A DNA stretch of 64,000 nucleotides from Pseudophaeobacter arcticus DSM 23566 (GCF_000473205.1 NZ_KI421507.1:1151934-1215933); one strand, 5' to 3'. Positions 52,564 to 62,742 are shown, numbered from the stretch's first letter. Numbers and translations are program-made. Notes: generated by a model from the sequence alone, not told the origin.

Positions 52564-53883
52564 ATGGCCAAGCCGCAGACTGAGATCACCCACGCAAGGG
52601 TGCTAAAGATTGCTGTGCCGATTGTGCTGTCAAATGCCACGGTGCCAATTCTGGGAGCGGTGGATACCGGGGTGGTCGGCCAGATGGGCACGGCGGCGCC
52701 CATCGGCGCGGTTGGTCTTGGCGCGGTGATCCTGGCGACGCTCTATTTCATCTTTGGCTTTTTGCGCATGGGTACCACCGGGCTGGTGGCGCAGGCGCGC
52801 GGCGCTGGGGATGTGGCCGAAAGTGGTGCGTTGTTGATGCGGGGCGTGCTGCTGGCCGCTGCGGCCGGGGTGAGTTTCATCCTGCTGCAAAAGCTGCTGT
52901 TTGGGGGCGCTTTTCTTTTGGCACCCAGCAGCGCCGAGGTCGAAGGACTGGCGCGCGACTATCTGCAAATCCGCATCTGGGGCGCCCCCGCCACCATCGC
53001 GCTTTATGCGGTGACCGGCTGGTTGATCGCGGTTGAAAACACCCGTGGCGTGTTTGTGCTGCAGATATGGATGAATGGGCTCAATATCATTCTGGATCTG
53101 TGGTTTGTGCTGGGGCTGGGCTGGGGCGTGGAAGGCGTAGCCATCGCCACCTTGATTGCCGAATGGACCGGAGTCTTGCTGGGGCTCTGGCTGTGCCGCG
53201 CCGCCTTTACGGGCAGGCAGTGGTGCGATTGGCCCCGGGTGTTTGACCCGGTGCGTATCCGCCGCATGGCGCAGGTGAATGGCGATATCATGGTGCGCTC
53301 GGTGCTGCTGACGGGCTCGTTTACCACCTTTTTGTTTGTGGGGGCCAAATTTGGCGATGTCACCCTGGCCGCCAATCAGGTCTTGCTGCAATTTGTTGAA
53401 ATCACCGCTTTTGCGCTGGATGGTTTTGCCTTTTCCGCCGAGGCCCTGGTGGGCGCAGCCATCGGGGCAAAACACCGGGGCAACCTGCGCCGGGCGGCCT
53501 GGATATCCTCCCAATGGGGGATGGGCTGCGCCGTGCTGCTGGCCCTTGGCTTTGCCCTTGGTGGGCCCTTTCTGATTGATCTGATGGCCAAGGCGCCCGA
53601 GGTCAGGGTCGCGGCGCGCAGCTATCTGATCTGGGCGGCCCTGCTGCCCATCATTTCGGTGGCCAGCTACATGTATGACGGCATCTATATCGGCGCCACC
53701 TGGACCGGCTATATGCGCCGCGCCATGGTGCAATCCGTGGCGCTATATGTGGTGGTGCTGATTGCCCTGGTGCCGATCTTTGGCAATCACGGGCTTTGGG
53801 CGGCGCTGGTCATTTTGAACCTGGCACGGGGCATGACGCTGGGGCTGCGCTACCCCCGGTTGGAAGCAGAGGTCGCCCCCTGA
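52564..53883 (+). CDS. MATE-family efflux transporter
   Basis: 439 residues from the ATG at 52564 (52519 is also open but has no site). Twelve membrane spans in two halves, with the DinF-like start (ITHARVLKIAVPIVLSNATV) and VDTGVVGQMG motif of MATE exporters that use H+ or Na+. It may export metabolites or toxic compounds. Its stop abuts the stop of the convergent arsC. Confidence 0.92.
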   Translation: MAKPQTEITHARVLKIAVPIVLSNATVPILGAVDTGVVGQMGTAAPIGAVGLGAVILATLYFIFGFLRMGTTGLVAQARGAGDVAESGALLMRGVLLAAAAGVSFILLQKLLFGGAFLLAPSSAEVEGLARDYLQIRIWGAPATIALYAVTGWLIAVENTRGVFVLQIWMNGLNIILDLWFVLGLGWGVEGVAIATLIAEWTGVLLGLWLCRAAFTGRQWCDWPRVFDPVRIRRMAQVNGDIMVRSVLLTGSFTTFLFVGAKFGDVTLAANQVLLQFVEITAFALDGFAFSAEALVGAAIGAKHRGNLRRAAWISSQWGMGCAVLLALGFALGGPFLIDLMAKAPEVRVAARSYLIWAALLPIISVASYMYDGIYIGATWTGYMRRAMVQSVALYVVVLIALVPIFGNHGLWAALVILNLARGMTLGLRYPRLEAEVAP

Positions 53884-54240
53884 TCAGATCAGCGCGTCAA
53901 GCGCCTCGGTTGGGCGGCCAATCACGGCCTCGTCGCCTTTGATTGCATCTTTTTTGATCGCAATGGGGCGTTCAATCAGGATGGGATGGGCCACCATGGC
54001 ATCCAGCAGCTCGGCTTCGGGGCTGTCCTCATGCAGGTCCAGCTCCTTGAAAATCTTTTCGCCCCTGCGCATCATTTTGATTGCCGACAACCCAAGCGCG
54101 GCCTGCAGTGCTTTTAGCTCGTCGAGGCTTGGGCCGTCTTGCAGATAAAGCCGCACCTGGGGCGCCAGGCCCTTAGCCTCAAACAGCGCCAGGCCGGCGC
54201 GGGATTTTGAGCAACGTGGATTGTGCCAATAGGTGATCAT
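53884..54240 (-). CDS. arsC: ArsC-family glutaredoxin-linked reductase
   Basis: 118 residues. [12 protein letters not shown] puts the catalytic Cys at residue 10, and [20 protein letters not shown] carries the Arg/Gly end of the family. Glutaredoxin-dependent ArsC reduces arsenate; the same fold also occurs as YffB-like proteins without arsenate activity, and no ars genes are adjacent. It overlaps pyrD by four bases. Confidence 0.88.
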   Translation of the reverse strand: MITYWHNPRCSKSRAGLALFEAKGLAPQVRLYLQDGPSLDELKALQAALGLSAIKMMRRGEKIFKELDLHEDSPEAELLDAMVAHPILIERPIAIKKDAIKGDEAVIGRPTEALDALI

Positions 54241-55295
54241 AGCCAGTCTCCGCGTTTTGTCCCAACCGCAGCAGCAACGCTGTCAAACCCGTCGCGGGCC
54301 AGCAAGTGGTCCAGCTCCTGCGCGATCTCAGCCGCCAGCGACAGACCCCCATAGACCATGGCGGTATAAAGCTGCACTGCCGAAGCCCCGGCGCAGATCT
54401 TGGCATAGGCCTGCTCTGCGGTTGCGATGCCACCAACGCCAATCAGCGGCAATTTGCCCTCCAGCAGCTCAGAAAGCTGCGCCAGAACCCGGGTGGATTT
54501 TTCAAACAGCGGGGCGCCGGACAGCCCGCCGGCCTCATCGCGGTGGGCGCTTTGCAAGCCCTCGCGCGACAGGGTGGTATTGGTGGCAATCACCCCGTCA
54601 ATGCCGGTTTCAACCGCAACAGCGGCAATATCTTCGATCCCGGCGCGATCCAGATCGGGCGCGATTTTCAGGAAGATCGGCACCCGGCGCTCCAGGCTGT
54701 CGCGGGTTTCAATGACGCCATTCAGCAGCGCCGACAGCGCCGCCTTGCCCTGAAGATCGCGCAGTTTTTCGGTATTGGGAGAGGACACATTGACGGTGGC
54801 AAAATCCAGGTAGGCACCACAATGGGCCAGCACCCGGGCAAAATCTTTTGCGCGATCATCGCTGTCCTTGTTGGCGCCCAGGTTCAATCCGATGACGGCC
54901 TGTTTGGGGCGTTTGGCCAGACGGGAGGCAATCACCTCCATGCCGTCGTTGTTAAAGCCAAAGCGGTTGATCGCGGCGCGGTCTTCGGTCAGGCGAAACA
55001 GGCGTGGCTTGGGGTTGCCGGGCTGGGGGCGCGGGGTGGCGGCGCCAACCTCGATAAAGCCAAACCCGGCCTGCGACAGCGGCGCCAGGGCCTCGGCATT
55101 TTTGTCAAAGCCAGCCGCCAGACCAACAGGGTTGGGCAGGGGGATACCGGCGATTTCACATGTCAGACGGGCAGAGGTCACAGGGCCAGGGGCTGGGGTC
55201 AATCCGGCGGTGAGCGCCTTGATCGACAGGCCATGGGCCACCTCTGGATCTACCCTGTGTAGGGCTTTCAGCGCCAGTTTCTCAGTCAGTTTCAT
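54237..55295 (-). CDS. pyrD: Dihydroorotate dehydrogenase (quinone)
   Basis: 352 residues. Membrane-associated class 2 enzyme: oxidises dihydroorotate to orotate with quinone. The N-terminal helical extension ([20 protein letters not shown]) is the membrane-binding part; FMN-binding and catalytic Ser lie in [20 protein letters not shown]. It lies between the DUF952/DUF1330 gene (overlap by ATGA) and arsC. Confidence 0.96.
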   Translation of the reverse strand: MKLTEKLALKALHRVDPEVAHGLSIKALTAGLTPAPGPVTSARLTCEIAGIPLPNPVGLAAGFDKNAEALAPLSQAGFGFIEVGAATPRPQPGNPKPRLFRLTEDRAAINRFGFNNDGMEVIASRLAKRPKQAVIGLNLGANKDSDDRAKDFARVLAHCGAYLDFATVNVSSPNTEKLRDLQGKAALSALLNGVIETRDSLERRVPIFLKIAPDLDRAGIEDIAAVAVETGIDGVIATNTTLSREGLQSAHRDEAGGLSGAPLFEKSTRVLAQLSELLEGKLPLIGVGGIATAEQAYAKICAGASAVQLYTAMVYGGLSLAAEIAQELDHLLARDGFDSVAAAVGTKRGDWL

Positions 55296-56071
55296 CCAAA
55301 GGTCGCTCCGCTGTCGCCGGGTTTTGTGCGGATCAGCCGCGAGGTGGCAACGGCGGCCTGTCGGTGCACTACGGCTTTTTGATAGTCAGGATTGGTCACC
55401 ATCGCCAAAAAGGCATGGGCGTCGGGGTAGCGGGCGACAAACACCTGGTCCCAGGCCTCATCCGAGGGGCCGATCAATGTGGTTTGAAATCCGCCGCGCC
55501 AGACGATCTTGCCCCCCAGCCCGGCAAAGATTGGGCCAGATTCGGCGCCGTAGTTCTTGTAGGCTTCAGCCCCGCTGAGACCTGCATTGGCCAGCGCGTG
55601 ACCTTCGGGGTAGTCGGCCTGGGCCTTGAAACGCACCAGATTGAGCATCTCGATGGGAGCTCCGCGCTCCAGCGCTTTGAAGGCTGCAAACTGCGTAGGG
55701 GTCGGATCGACATAAGCGCTCATCCCCTCTCCTCTGGCCATCTCCTCGGGGAATTGATGCAGGCCCTGGACCAGCGGCAGCGGCTTGGCCCAAAGCACCT
55801 CTGAGAGCTGCATCTTGCGATAGAGATGCGGGAACTTGGCCCCCCCACGGGAGACCTCCCATTTCAGCGCCTCGCCCAGGGCCTCAGCCTGCAAGGCCAA
55901 TAGCCACAGGCCGTCCACATTGGCAAAATGCTTGGCTGCGGTCTCGGCGGCCTGCGCGGCGGTGGAGAAATGAATAAACCCGTCACTCAGGTCGATGGGC
56001 GCGCCAAGGGTGTCGCCTTGGGACTGGAGGGCCGACCATTCGTCGGCGCGAAAGATTTTATAGATCAGCAT
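55292..56071 (-). CDS. DUF952-DUF1330 fusion protein
   Basis: 259 residues from the ATG at 56071. The N-terminal ~110 residues match DUF952 ([20 protein letters not shown], then [34 protein letters not shown]), and after a short linker the C-terminal half matches DUF1330 ([20 protein letters not shown], then [40 protein letters not shown]). DUF952 and DUF1330 are usually separate small proteins. The frame is open far upstream, but that part is antisense. It is translationally coupled to pyrD. Confidence 0.8.
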   Translation of the reverse strand: MLIYKIFRADEWSALQSQGDTLGAPIDLSDGFIHFSTAAQAAETAAKHFANVDGLWLLALQAEALGEALKWEVSRGGAKFPHLYRKMQLSEVLWAKPLPLVQGLHQFPEEMARGEGMSAYVDPTPTQFAAFKALERGAPIEMLNLVRFKAQADYPEGHALANAGLSGAEAYKNYGAESGPIFAGLGGKIVWRGGFQTTLIGPSDEAWDQVFVARYPDAHAFLAMVTNPDYQKAVVHRQAAVATSRLIRTKPGDSGATFG

Positions 56072-56296
56072 ATGGGTCTGATGCCTCGTTGCCGCGTTGG
56101 AATCAAGCCCGAAGCAGCGCCATCTGCTGCCGAATGCCAGGGCAGGTGGGCACAGCAGGCGCGGGGGGATGCTGAAATTGTGGCGCTGCACCTGATGTTT
56201 CCCCAGGGGAACCCGGCAGAGTTGTTTTTCCCCTTTGACTGGCACCGGCTTTGGTCGCACCATTGCGGGCAAAGAAAAGGCAAAATGGGAGTGATT

Positions 56297-57877
56297 ATGA
56301 TGTTTACGCGTTTCCTGACCTCGGTTGCGGCATTGGGGCTGACGGCTGGCATGGCGGCGGCTGATTTCAAGCTGACGATCCTGCACACCAATGATTTCCA
56401 CGCGCGGTTTGAACCGATCAGCAAATATGACAGCGGCTGCCGCGACGGCGACAATGCCGAGGGCAAGTGTTTTGGCGGCTCTGCCCGTCTGGTGACGGCG
56501 CTGGCCGATGCCCGGGCGCGGGCTGAAAACTCCATTCTGGTCGATGGTGGCGACCAGTTCCAGGGCTCGCTGTTTTACACCTATTACAAGGGTAAAGTTG
56601 CGGCTGAGATGATGAACAAGCTCGGCTATGATGGCATGACCGTTGGCAACCACGAATTTGACGATGGCCCCGAGGTGCTGCGCGGCTTTATGGATGCGGT
56701 GGGCTTCCCGGTTCTGATGTCCAATGCCGATGTCTCGGGCGAGCCGCATCTGGCAGATGTGCTGCAAAAATCCACGGTGATTGAGCGCGGTGGCGAACAG
56801 ATCGGCCTTATTGGTCTCACCCCCGAAGACACCCATGATCTGGCCAGCCCCGGCAAGAACATTTCCTTCTCTGATCCGGTAGCGGCCGTGCAGGGCGAGG
56901 TGGACCGGCTGACCGAGATGGGCGTCAACAAGATCGTGGTGCTGAGCCACTCGGGCTATGCGGTTGACAAGCGGGTGGCGGCAGAAACCACCGGCGTGGA
57001 TGTGATCGTTGGCGGCCATTCCAACACCTACCTGTCGAATGTCTCTGACAAGGCGGCAGGTCCCTATCCCACTATGGTCAATGATGTGGCCATCGTGCAG
57101 GCCTATGCCTATGGCAAGTTCCTGGGGGAGCTGAATGTCACTTTTGACGATGCCGGCACTGTGACCATGGCCGCTGGTGAGCCGCTGATCATGGATGGCT
57201 CGGTGGCGGAGGACAGCGACACGGTTGCGCGTATCGCGGAACTGGCGCTGCCGCTGGATGAGATCCGCAACAAGGTGGTGGCCGAGGCCGCAAGCGCCGT
57301 AGACGGGGATCGCACGGTCTGCCGTATCCAGGAATGTGAGATGGGCAATCTGATTGCCGATGCCATGTTGTCGCGGGTCAAGGACCAGGGGGTGAGCATT
57401 GCCATCGCCAATTCCGGCGGCATTCGCGCCAGTTTTGAACCCGGTGCGGTCACCATGGGCGAGGTGCTGACGGTGCTGCCGTTCCAGAACACGCTCTCCA
57501 CCTTTGAAATCACGGGCGAAGGCCTGGTTGCTGCGCTGGAAAATGGCGTCAGTCAGGTCGAAGAGGTCAAGGGGCGTTTCCCGCAGGTGGCGGGTCTGAA
57601 ATTCACCTGGGATGGCACCGTGGCCGCCAATGAAGGCCGGGTGCAGCAGGTTCTGGTGCAGGAGGCTGACGGTTTTGCCCCGATCGACCCGGCCAAGACC
57701 TATCTGGTTGTGACCAACAACTACGTGCGCAATGGCGGTGACGGCTACAAGATCTTCGCCGGCGACGACAAAAACGCCTATGATTTTGGCCCGGATCTGG
57801 CCGATGTTCTGGCGGAATACCTGGCGGCTCAGGGGGCCTATCAGGCCTATACCGATGGGCGTATTGCGCAGAAATAG
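56297..57877 (+). CDS. Periplasmic 5'-nucleotidase / metallophosphatase
   Basis: 526 residues from the ATG at 56297 (GGGAGTG before it; ATG 56285 would add four). Signal peptide (MMFTRFLTSVAALGLTAGMA). N-terminal dimetal phosphatase motifs: ILHTNDFHARFEP, VDGGDQFQGSLF, GNHEFDDGPE, VVGGHSN-type VIVGGHSNTYL; C-terminal nucleotide-binding domain with IANSGGIRASF and FENxVSQ-like ENGVSQVEE. Hydrolyses nucleotides or UDP-sugars outside the membrane, feeding nucleoside uptake and the salvage operon at the other end of the window. Confidence 0.93.
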   Translation: MMFTRFLTSVAALGLTAGMAAADFKLTILHTNDFHARFEPISKYDSGCRDGDNAEGKCFGGSARLVTALADARARAENSILVDGGDQFQGSLFYTYYKGKVAAEMMNKLGYDGMTVGNHEFDDGPEVLRGFMDAVGFPVLMSNADVSGEPHLADVLQKSTVIERGGEQIGLIGLTPEDTHDLASPGKNISFSDPVAAVQGEVDRLTEMGVNKIVVLSHSGYAVDKRVAAETTGVDVIVGGHSNTYLSNVSDKAAGPYPTMVNDVAIVQAYAYGKFLGELNVTFDDAGTVTMAAGEPLIMDGSVAEDSDTVARIAELALPLDEIRNKVVAEAASAVDGDRTVCRIQECEMGNLIADAMLSRVKDQGVSIAIANSGGIRASFEPGAVTMGEVLTVLPFQNTLSTFEITGEGLVAALENGVSQVEEVKGRFPQVAGLKFTWDGTVAANEGRVQQVLVQEADGFAPIDPAKTYLVVTNNYVRNGGDGYKIFAGDDKNAYDFGPDLADVLAEYLAAQGAYQAYTDGRIAQK

Positions 57878-57913
57878 TGTTTCGCGCGCGAAACAGGTGA
57901 CTGAAATCTTTAG

Positions 57914-57941
57914 GCCCCGCCCGCAGTGGTGGGGCTTTTTT
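57914..57941 (+). terminator. Rho-independent terminator
   Basis: GCCCCGCC (57914-57921) pairs with GGTGGGGC (57928-57935), allowing a G-T pair, and is followed by six T. It ends the 5'-nucleotidase transcript. Confidence 0.9.
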
Positions 57942-58087
57942 GCGCGATGCCTGCCTCTCCGGTACTGGCCCCCCGATGCTTGCCCGCCCCCCAAAAATGC
58001 CCGACCAAGAAAAGACAAACCCCAAGGCCTCTGCCCCCAGATGGCATCTGGCTGGCGGTTGGCCGCCAAAACCGCTAGCCTGCCTGC

Positions 58088-58843
58088 ATGTGTGGACGCT
58101 TTGCCCTGACCCTGCCCAATGACGCCATGGCGCATCTGTTTGCCGCCAGCCCGGCCAATGATCTGCCGGTGCTGCCCAACTATAATATCTGCCCCACCAA
58201 CCCGGTGCATGTGATCAAGGCTGAAGGCGGGGGGCGCCAGCTCGTCGCCATGCGCTGGGGGTTTTTGCCGCAGTGGTACCAAAGTGAGACCGCCGGGCCG
58301 CTGTTGATCAATGCCCGCGCCGAAACCCTGGCGCAAAAGCCCGCCTTTGCCGAGGCCTGCCGGGCGCGTCGTTGTCTGATCCCGGCAACGGGGTTTTATG
58401 AGTGGGTCAAGGGGAGCGACGGCAATCGCCTGCCCTGGTATATCCATGCCACCGAGCCTGCACCGCTGGCCTTTGCCGGGATCTGGCAGAGCTGGGGGGG
58501 AGAGGCGCAGAAAACCTGTGCCATCGTCACCACCGCCGCCAATCAGACGATTTCTGCAATCCACCACCGGATGCCCTTGGTGCTGGAACCGCACCACTGG
58601 CCGCTGTGGCTGGGGGAGGCAGGCAAGGGCGCGGCGGCGCTGATGCAGCCAGGGCGCGAAGGACAGCTGCAGATGCACCGGGTTGCGCCGCAGGTGAACA
58701 GCAATCGCGCCGCGGGGCCAGAGCTGATCGAGCCCTTTTTTGAGGACCCAAGTCACGCGGATGCAGGAGCGGACGCTGCCCAGACCCAAGATTCGGCCTC
58801 GCCAGCAAAGACGATCCGCGCGCCCGAGCCCCGTCTGATCTGA
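58088..58843 (+). CDS. SOS response-associated peptidase (HMCES/YedK type)
   Basis: 251 residues. C2 follows the initiator Met (MCGRF) and becomes the N-terminal nucleophile; N75 (LLINARAET), E105 (TGFYEW) and H160 (AIHHRMP) complete the site used by HMCES proteins to cross-link to abasic DNA ends. The C-terminal ~55 residues (from PFFEDPSHAD) are an acidic, Pro/Ala-rich tail outside the family core. Lies between the nucleotidase and selenium genes. Confidence 0.93.
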   Translation: MCGRFALTLPNDAMAHLFAASPANDLPVLPNYNICPTNPVHVIKAEGGGRQLVAMRWGFLPQWYQSETAGPLLINARAETLAQKPAFAEACRARRCLIPATGFYEWVKGSDGNRLPWYIHATEPAPLAFAGIWQSWGGEAQKTCAIVTTAANQTISAIHHRMPLVLEPHHWPLWLGEAGKGAAALMQPGREGQLQMHRVAPQVNSNRAAGPELIEPFFEDPSHADAGADAAQTQDSASPAKTIRAPEPRLI

Positions 58844-58930
58844 ACAGGTGATTTGCCCTCGCGGCACCGCCGGGGGCGCGGAGGTGAGATCTTTCTTTTA
58901 TTCAGCGCTGGCGCAGAGTAAGCAAACCCT

Positions 58931-60010
58931 ATGCCCAATCGCTATGAAACCCTGCATGACCTGATGGCCCATGGCTACGACACCGTCATAGATGTGCGCA
59001 GCCCCGCCGAATTTGCCGAAGACCACATCCCCGGTGCCATCAATCTGCCGGTTCTGAACAACGAAGAACGGGCCGAAGTCGGCACCATCTATGTGCAGGG
59101 CAGCCCTTTTAAGGCGCGCAAACTGGGCGCCGCGCTGGTGTTTCGCAATGCCGCCAACAATATTGAAACCAGCCTCAGCCACCATGAGGGCGGCTGGCGG
59201 CCCCTGGTCTATTGCTGGCGCGGCGGCCAGCGCTCTGGCAGTTTCTCCTGGATGCTGAGCCAGATCGGCTGGCGGGCTGGCCTGGTCGAGGGCGGCTATC
59301 AAAGCTACCGGCGGCTGGTGCATTCCTATCTTTACGATCAAAAGCTGCCGTTTCACCTGATGGCACTGGACGGCTATACCGGCAGCGCCAAGACCGAGCT
59401 GTTGCAGCGGGTGCGGGCCATGGGCGGGCAGGTGATTGATCTGGAGGCCTTGGCCAATCATCGCGGCTCGCTGCTGGGAGGGATGGCGCAACCGCAACCC
59501 TGCCAAAAGGGCTTTGAAAGCGCTTTGGCGCAGGCGCTGCTGCAGATGGATCCGGCCCGTCCGGTTCTGGTTGAGGCCGAGTCCAGCAAGGTGGGCGCGC
59601 GGATCCTGCCGCCCAGCCTGTGGCGGGCGATGAAACAGGCGCCCCGCATCGAGGTGCGCGCACCCGTCGCGGCGCGCTGTCGCTACCTGACGCAGGCCTA
59701 TGACGATATCCTGTCCGATGGCGAGAGGCTGCGCCAGAAACTGGGCTATCTGCGCGGTCATCGCTCGAATGCGGTGATTGACCACTGGTTCGAACTGATC
59801 GCCACGGGCGATAAAGCGGCGCTGACCCTGGCTTTGATGCAGGATCACTACGATCCGTCCTATCAGAAATCCCGGCGTCTCAGCAGGGCTGCCGTGGGGG
59901 CTGGCGTGGTGGCCGAAATGGATCTGGGGCAGATGTCCGAGACGGATCTGGACCGGGTGGCGCAGCAGATCTTCGCTGTGCTGCAGGCCCCACAGGAGAA
60001 GCCGCTTTAG
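58931..60010 (+). CDS. mnmH: tRNA 2-selenouridine synthase
   Basis: 359 residues. N-terminal rhodanese domain with catalytic Cys95 in PLVYCWRGGQRS, and a C-terminal P-loop domain (GYTGSAKTELLQRV, residues about 148-161), the arrangement of SelU/MnmH that turns 2-thiouridine at tRNA position 34 into 2-selenouridine through a geranylated intermediate. The P-loop reads GSAKT instead of the more usual GSGKT. Its stop overlaps that of the convergent selD by three bases. Confidence 0.95.
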   Translation: MPNRYETLHDLMAHGYDTVIDVRSPAEFAEDHIPGAINLPVLNNEERAEVGTIYVQGSPFKARKLGAALVFRNAANNIETSLSHHEGGWRPLVYCWRGGQRSGSFSWMLSQIGWRAGLVEGGYQSYRRLVHSYLYDQKLPFHLMALDGYTGSAKTELLQRVRAMGGQVIDLEALANHRGSLLGGMAQPQPCQKGFESALAQALLQMDPARPVLVEAESSKVGARILPPSLWRAMKQAPRIEVRAPVAARCRYLTQAYDDILSDGERLRQKLGYLRGHRSNAVIDHWFELIATGDKAALTLALMQDHYDPSYQKSRRLSRAAVGAGVVAEMDLGQMSETDLDRVAQQIFAVLQAPQEKPL

Positions 60011-62166
60011 ATCAGGCAAAGCTCCGCCGCGCCAGAGGTGAGGCTGCCAATTCTGGCCGCGTTGTAGCCCGCGCCCTGCAACTGTTTCAGCACCTCCTCC
60101 GCCGTCTCGGGCGCGACAGCCGCCAGCAGGCCGCCGGCGGTTTGCGGGTCAAACAGCAGATCTGCCTTGGACCCGCGCGGCAGCGCGGGCGCTATGGCGC
60201 GGTTTTCCTCAAACAGCGAGGAGCGGATGCCCCGCGCGCTGAGCTCCGCCGCCCCCTGCATCAGGGGCACCGCTGCAAGATCCAGCCGCGCGGCCAGACC
60301 AGAGGCCTCGCAGAGCCCCAGGAGATGCCCGGCCAGACCAAAGCCGGTGACATCGGTCATCGCATGGGCCGCGGCGAGAATACGGGCGGCCGCGCCCTGG
60401 GGCTGGCACATCTGGGTCAGGGCCGCCGCCACCCAGTCGCCTTTGGCCTCGCCGGCCATTTCTGCCGCCATGATCACGCCGGAGCCCAGCGGCTTGGTCA
60501 GGATCAGCACATCCCCCGGCTGCGCCCCAGCCAGGGTCACAGGCGCCGCGCTGCACAGCCCGGTGACGGTAAAGCCAATCGACAGCTCATCCCCGATCGA
60601 GGTGTGGCCGCCGACAATATCCGCCCCGGCGGCGTGAAAGATCTCGCCTGCGCTGGACATGATTTCAGCCAATGTCCGCTGTTGCAGGGCGGGGGACAGG
60701 CGGGGCAGGATCAGATTGGCTGTTGCCACCTGCGGGTCAGCCGCCATGGCCCAGATATCGCCCAGAGCATGCACCGCCGCAATGCGCGCCATCACCACCG
60801 GATCCAGGACCGAGCCGCGCAGATGATCGGTGGTGATCACCTGTTGCACCCCCCCCGTCTGCACCACTGCGGCGTCATCGCCGGGCAGGGCGGTGACGTC
60901 GTGGCGCTGCAGTGGCGCCATGGCAGAAAGCGCCGCCCGCAAAGCGCCGCGCCCGGCCTTGGCGCCACAGCCGCCGCACATGGGTTTGTCGCCCAGGGCC
61001 TCAGGCAGATCATAGGTATGTTCAGCGGGCAGTTTCATCTGCTCCATCTGGGGCAGGTGGCGGAACTGCTCCATAAAGGCCTGGTCAATCCGGTTCTTCC
61101 AGCCCCAGACCATGGCGCCGGAAAACTGCAGGCCAAAGCGATCCCCCAAAGCCTCTTTGCGGCCCATCGAGATCAGCTTGAGGTAGTCCTTTTGCGGCCT
61201 GTAGCGGCGCAGCGGATCGGCGGTCAGACGGGCGCGTAGGTTGTGATACAGGATCGGGGCCTGGCGCACCGCATAGACACCTGCCTTGGGGCGGGGGGAA
61301 AACCCGAGATGGGCGCAGTCGCCCACGGCAAAGACATTGGCGTCAGAGCTTTGCAGGGTCTCATCCACGGTGACAAAACCCTGATGCAGGCTGAGGCCAG
61401 AGCCGGCGATCCAGTCATGCGGGCGGGCGCCGGCGGCGCCGGTGGTGAAATCGGACAGTACCATACGCCCGTCCGCCAGATGGATCAGGCCCGGCTCGAC
61501 CCGGTTGATGGCGGTATTTTCCACCAACGAGACCCGGTGTTCGCTAAAGGCGCGGCGCAGGCGTTTGGCGACCTCCGGGCTGGCCTGGCCCAGCACCGGG
61601 CCGCTGTCGATCAGGGTTGCCTGTCCCAATCGCCCCTGCTGCGACAGGGCATGGGCCATGGCCAGCACCAGCTCGGCACCGGCAACTCCGCCACCGATGA
61701 CGGCGACATGCGCCGGCCCGCTGCCGCGGCGAAACACCTCCCAGGCGCTGGCAAAGGCCCCCAGCGGCTTGGCCGGGATGCCATGCGCGGCAAAGCCGGG
61801 AAGATCCGGCATTTCAGAGGTGATGCCAATGTCGATTGAGGCAAAATCATAGGCGATTGGTGCCCGGTCCGGCACATGGACCATGCGGGCCAGCGGATCA
61901 ATCCCTTTGGCGGCCCCCAGCACCAGACGAGCACCCGAGAACCTTGCGAGTTTGACCAGATCAATATCAAGATCCTGGCGCTGGTAATGGCCGGCCACAA
62001 ACCCTGGCAACATGCCGGAATAGGGCGCGGTGGGACCGGGGTTGATCAGGGTCAGCCGCGCCCCTGGCAGCGGGCGCATGCCCCATTTCAGCAAAACCAG
62101 CGCATGGGCATGGCCACCGCCTATCAGAACCACATCTTTGGTTGCCGGAAGAGGAGGGCTATACAT
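60007..62166 (-). CDS. selD: FAD-dependent oxidoreductase fused to selenide, water dikinase
   Basis: 719 residues. The first ~375 form an NDH-2/pyridine-nucleotide-disulfide-oxidoreductase-like flavoprotein (VLIGGGHAHALVLLKWGMRP, dinucleotide loop; VFAVGDCAHLGFSPRPKAGV, FAD-binding end). From about 390 on it is SelD, making selenophosphate from selenide and ATP: active-site region PMCGGCGAK with Cys397 and Cys400 and ALPGDDAAVV, GDIWAMAADP. Cys replaces the Sec found in some SelD. The flavoprotein may deliver reduced selenium. It overlaps mnmH, the consumer of selenophosphate, end to end. Confidence 0.93.
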   Translation of the reverse strand: MYSPPLPATKDVVLIGGGHAHALVLLKWGMRPLPGARLTLINPGPTAPYSGMLPGFVAGHYQRQDLDIDLVKLARFSGARLVLGAAKGIDPLARMVHVPDRAPIAYDFASIDIGITSEMPDLPGFAAHGIPAKPLGAFASAWEVFRRGSGPAHVAVIGGGVAGAELVLAMAHALSQQGRLGQATLIDSGPVLGQASPEVAKRLRRAFSEHRVSLVENTAINRVEPGLIHLADGRMVLSDFTTGAAGARPHDWIAGSGLSLHQGFVTVDETLQSSDANVFAVGDCAHLGFSPRPKAGVYAVRQAPILYHNLRARLTADPLRRYRPQKDYLKLISMGRKEALGDRFGLQFSGAMVWGWKNRIDQAFMEQFRHLPQMEQMKLPAEHTYDLPEALGDKPMCGGCGAKAGRGALRAALSAMAPLQRHDVTALPGDDAAVVQTGGVQQVITTDHLRGSVLDPVVMARIAAVHALGDIWAMAADPQVATANLILPRLSPALQQRTLAEIMSSAGEIFHAAGADIVGGHTSIGDELSIGFTVTGLCSAAPVTLAGAQPGDVLILTKPLGSGVIMAAEMAGEAKGDWVAAALTQMCQPQGAAARILAAAHAMTDVTGFGLAGHLLGLCEASGLAARLDLAAVPLMQGAAELSARGIRSSLFEENRAIAPALPRGSKADLLFDPQTAGGLLAAVAPETAEEVLKQLQGAGYNAARIGSLTSGAAELCLI

Positions 62167-62355
62167 GGGGCTGCGCCTTTGTGTCAGTCATTTTGTCAGT
62201 CCAGACCTTTTTAGGGTCGCCGGGGGGCAATGCCTTGAGCCAGAACAAAGTGACAGACCGTGGCTGGCGAAACAGCTGGTACACTGCGGGTAAAACCTGG
62301 CCAGATCAGACCAGAGGCGACCGGGGGTTGCCCCCCACTGCCGCCGCGCCAGGTC

Positions 62356-62742
62356 TCAGCCCTGTGCAGAATCTGCTTCGCTCTCGGTCTCGGGTTCGGT
62401 CACATCATGGGTGGCCCAGATACCATCTTCGCCAGCCTTTGGCAGGCTGGCCTTTGTTTCATGTCGGTGAATATGGACCTTGGCAATAAACAAGGCCGTG
62501 ACCGGGGCGGTGAGAAACAAAAACAGGGTGATCATCAATTCGTGCAGCGACAGATGCCCCTCAACCACCGCGCCGTGCAACATCGAGGCCAGCAGCACAC
62601 CACCAACGCCTAAGGTGGTGGCCTTGGTCGGGGCATGCAGCCGCGACATCGGATCGTTGAGCTTGAGCAGGCCATAGGAGCCGACAAAGCCAAAGATGCC
62701 CGACATGATCAAAAAGCCTGCAACCAGGTAGTCATATACCAT
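62356..62742 (-). CDS. mnhG: Na+/H+ antiporter subunit G
   Basis: 128 residues from the ATG at 62742 (GGAGG a few bases upstream). An ATG at 62757 overlaps the mnhF stop as ATGA and would add five residues; either could be used. Three membrane spans (LVAGFLIMSGIFGFVGSYGL, then LGVGGVLLASMLHGAV) match MnhG/PhaG; the acidic C-terminal tail (EPETESEADSAQG) is cytosolic. Part of the Mrp multisubunit antiporter. Confidence 0.9.
   Translation of the reverse strand: MVYDYLVAGFLIMSGIFGFVGSYGLLKLNDPMSRLHAPTKATTLGVGGVLLASMLHGAVVEGHLSLHELMITLFLFLTAPVTALFIAKVHIHRHETKASLPKAGEDGIWATHDVTEPETESEADSAQG

Noticed and set aside
56072..58867. Upstream part of a 1191-residue minus-strand frame ending in the DUF952-DUF1330 gene
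   Set aside because: Antisense to the 5'-nucleotidase and HMCES-type genes. Only the last 259 residues have domain support and a plausible start.
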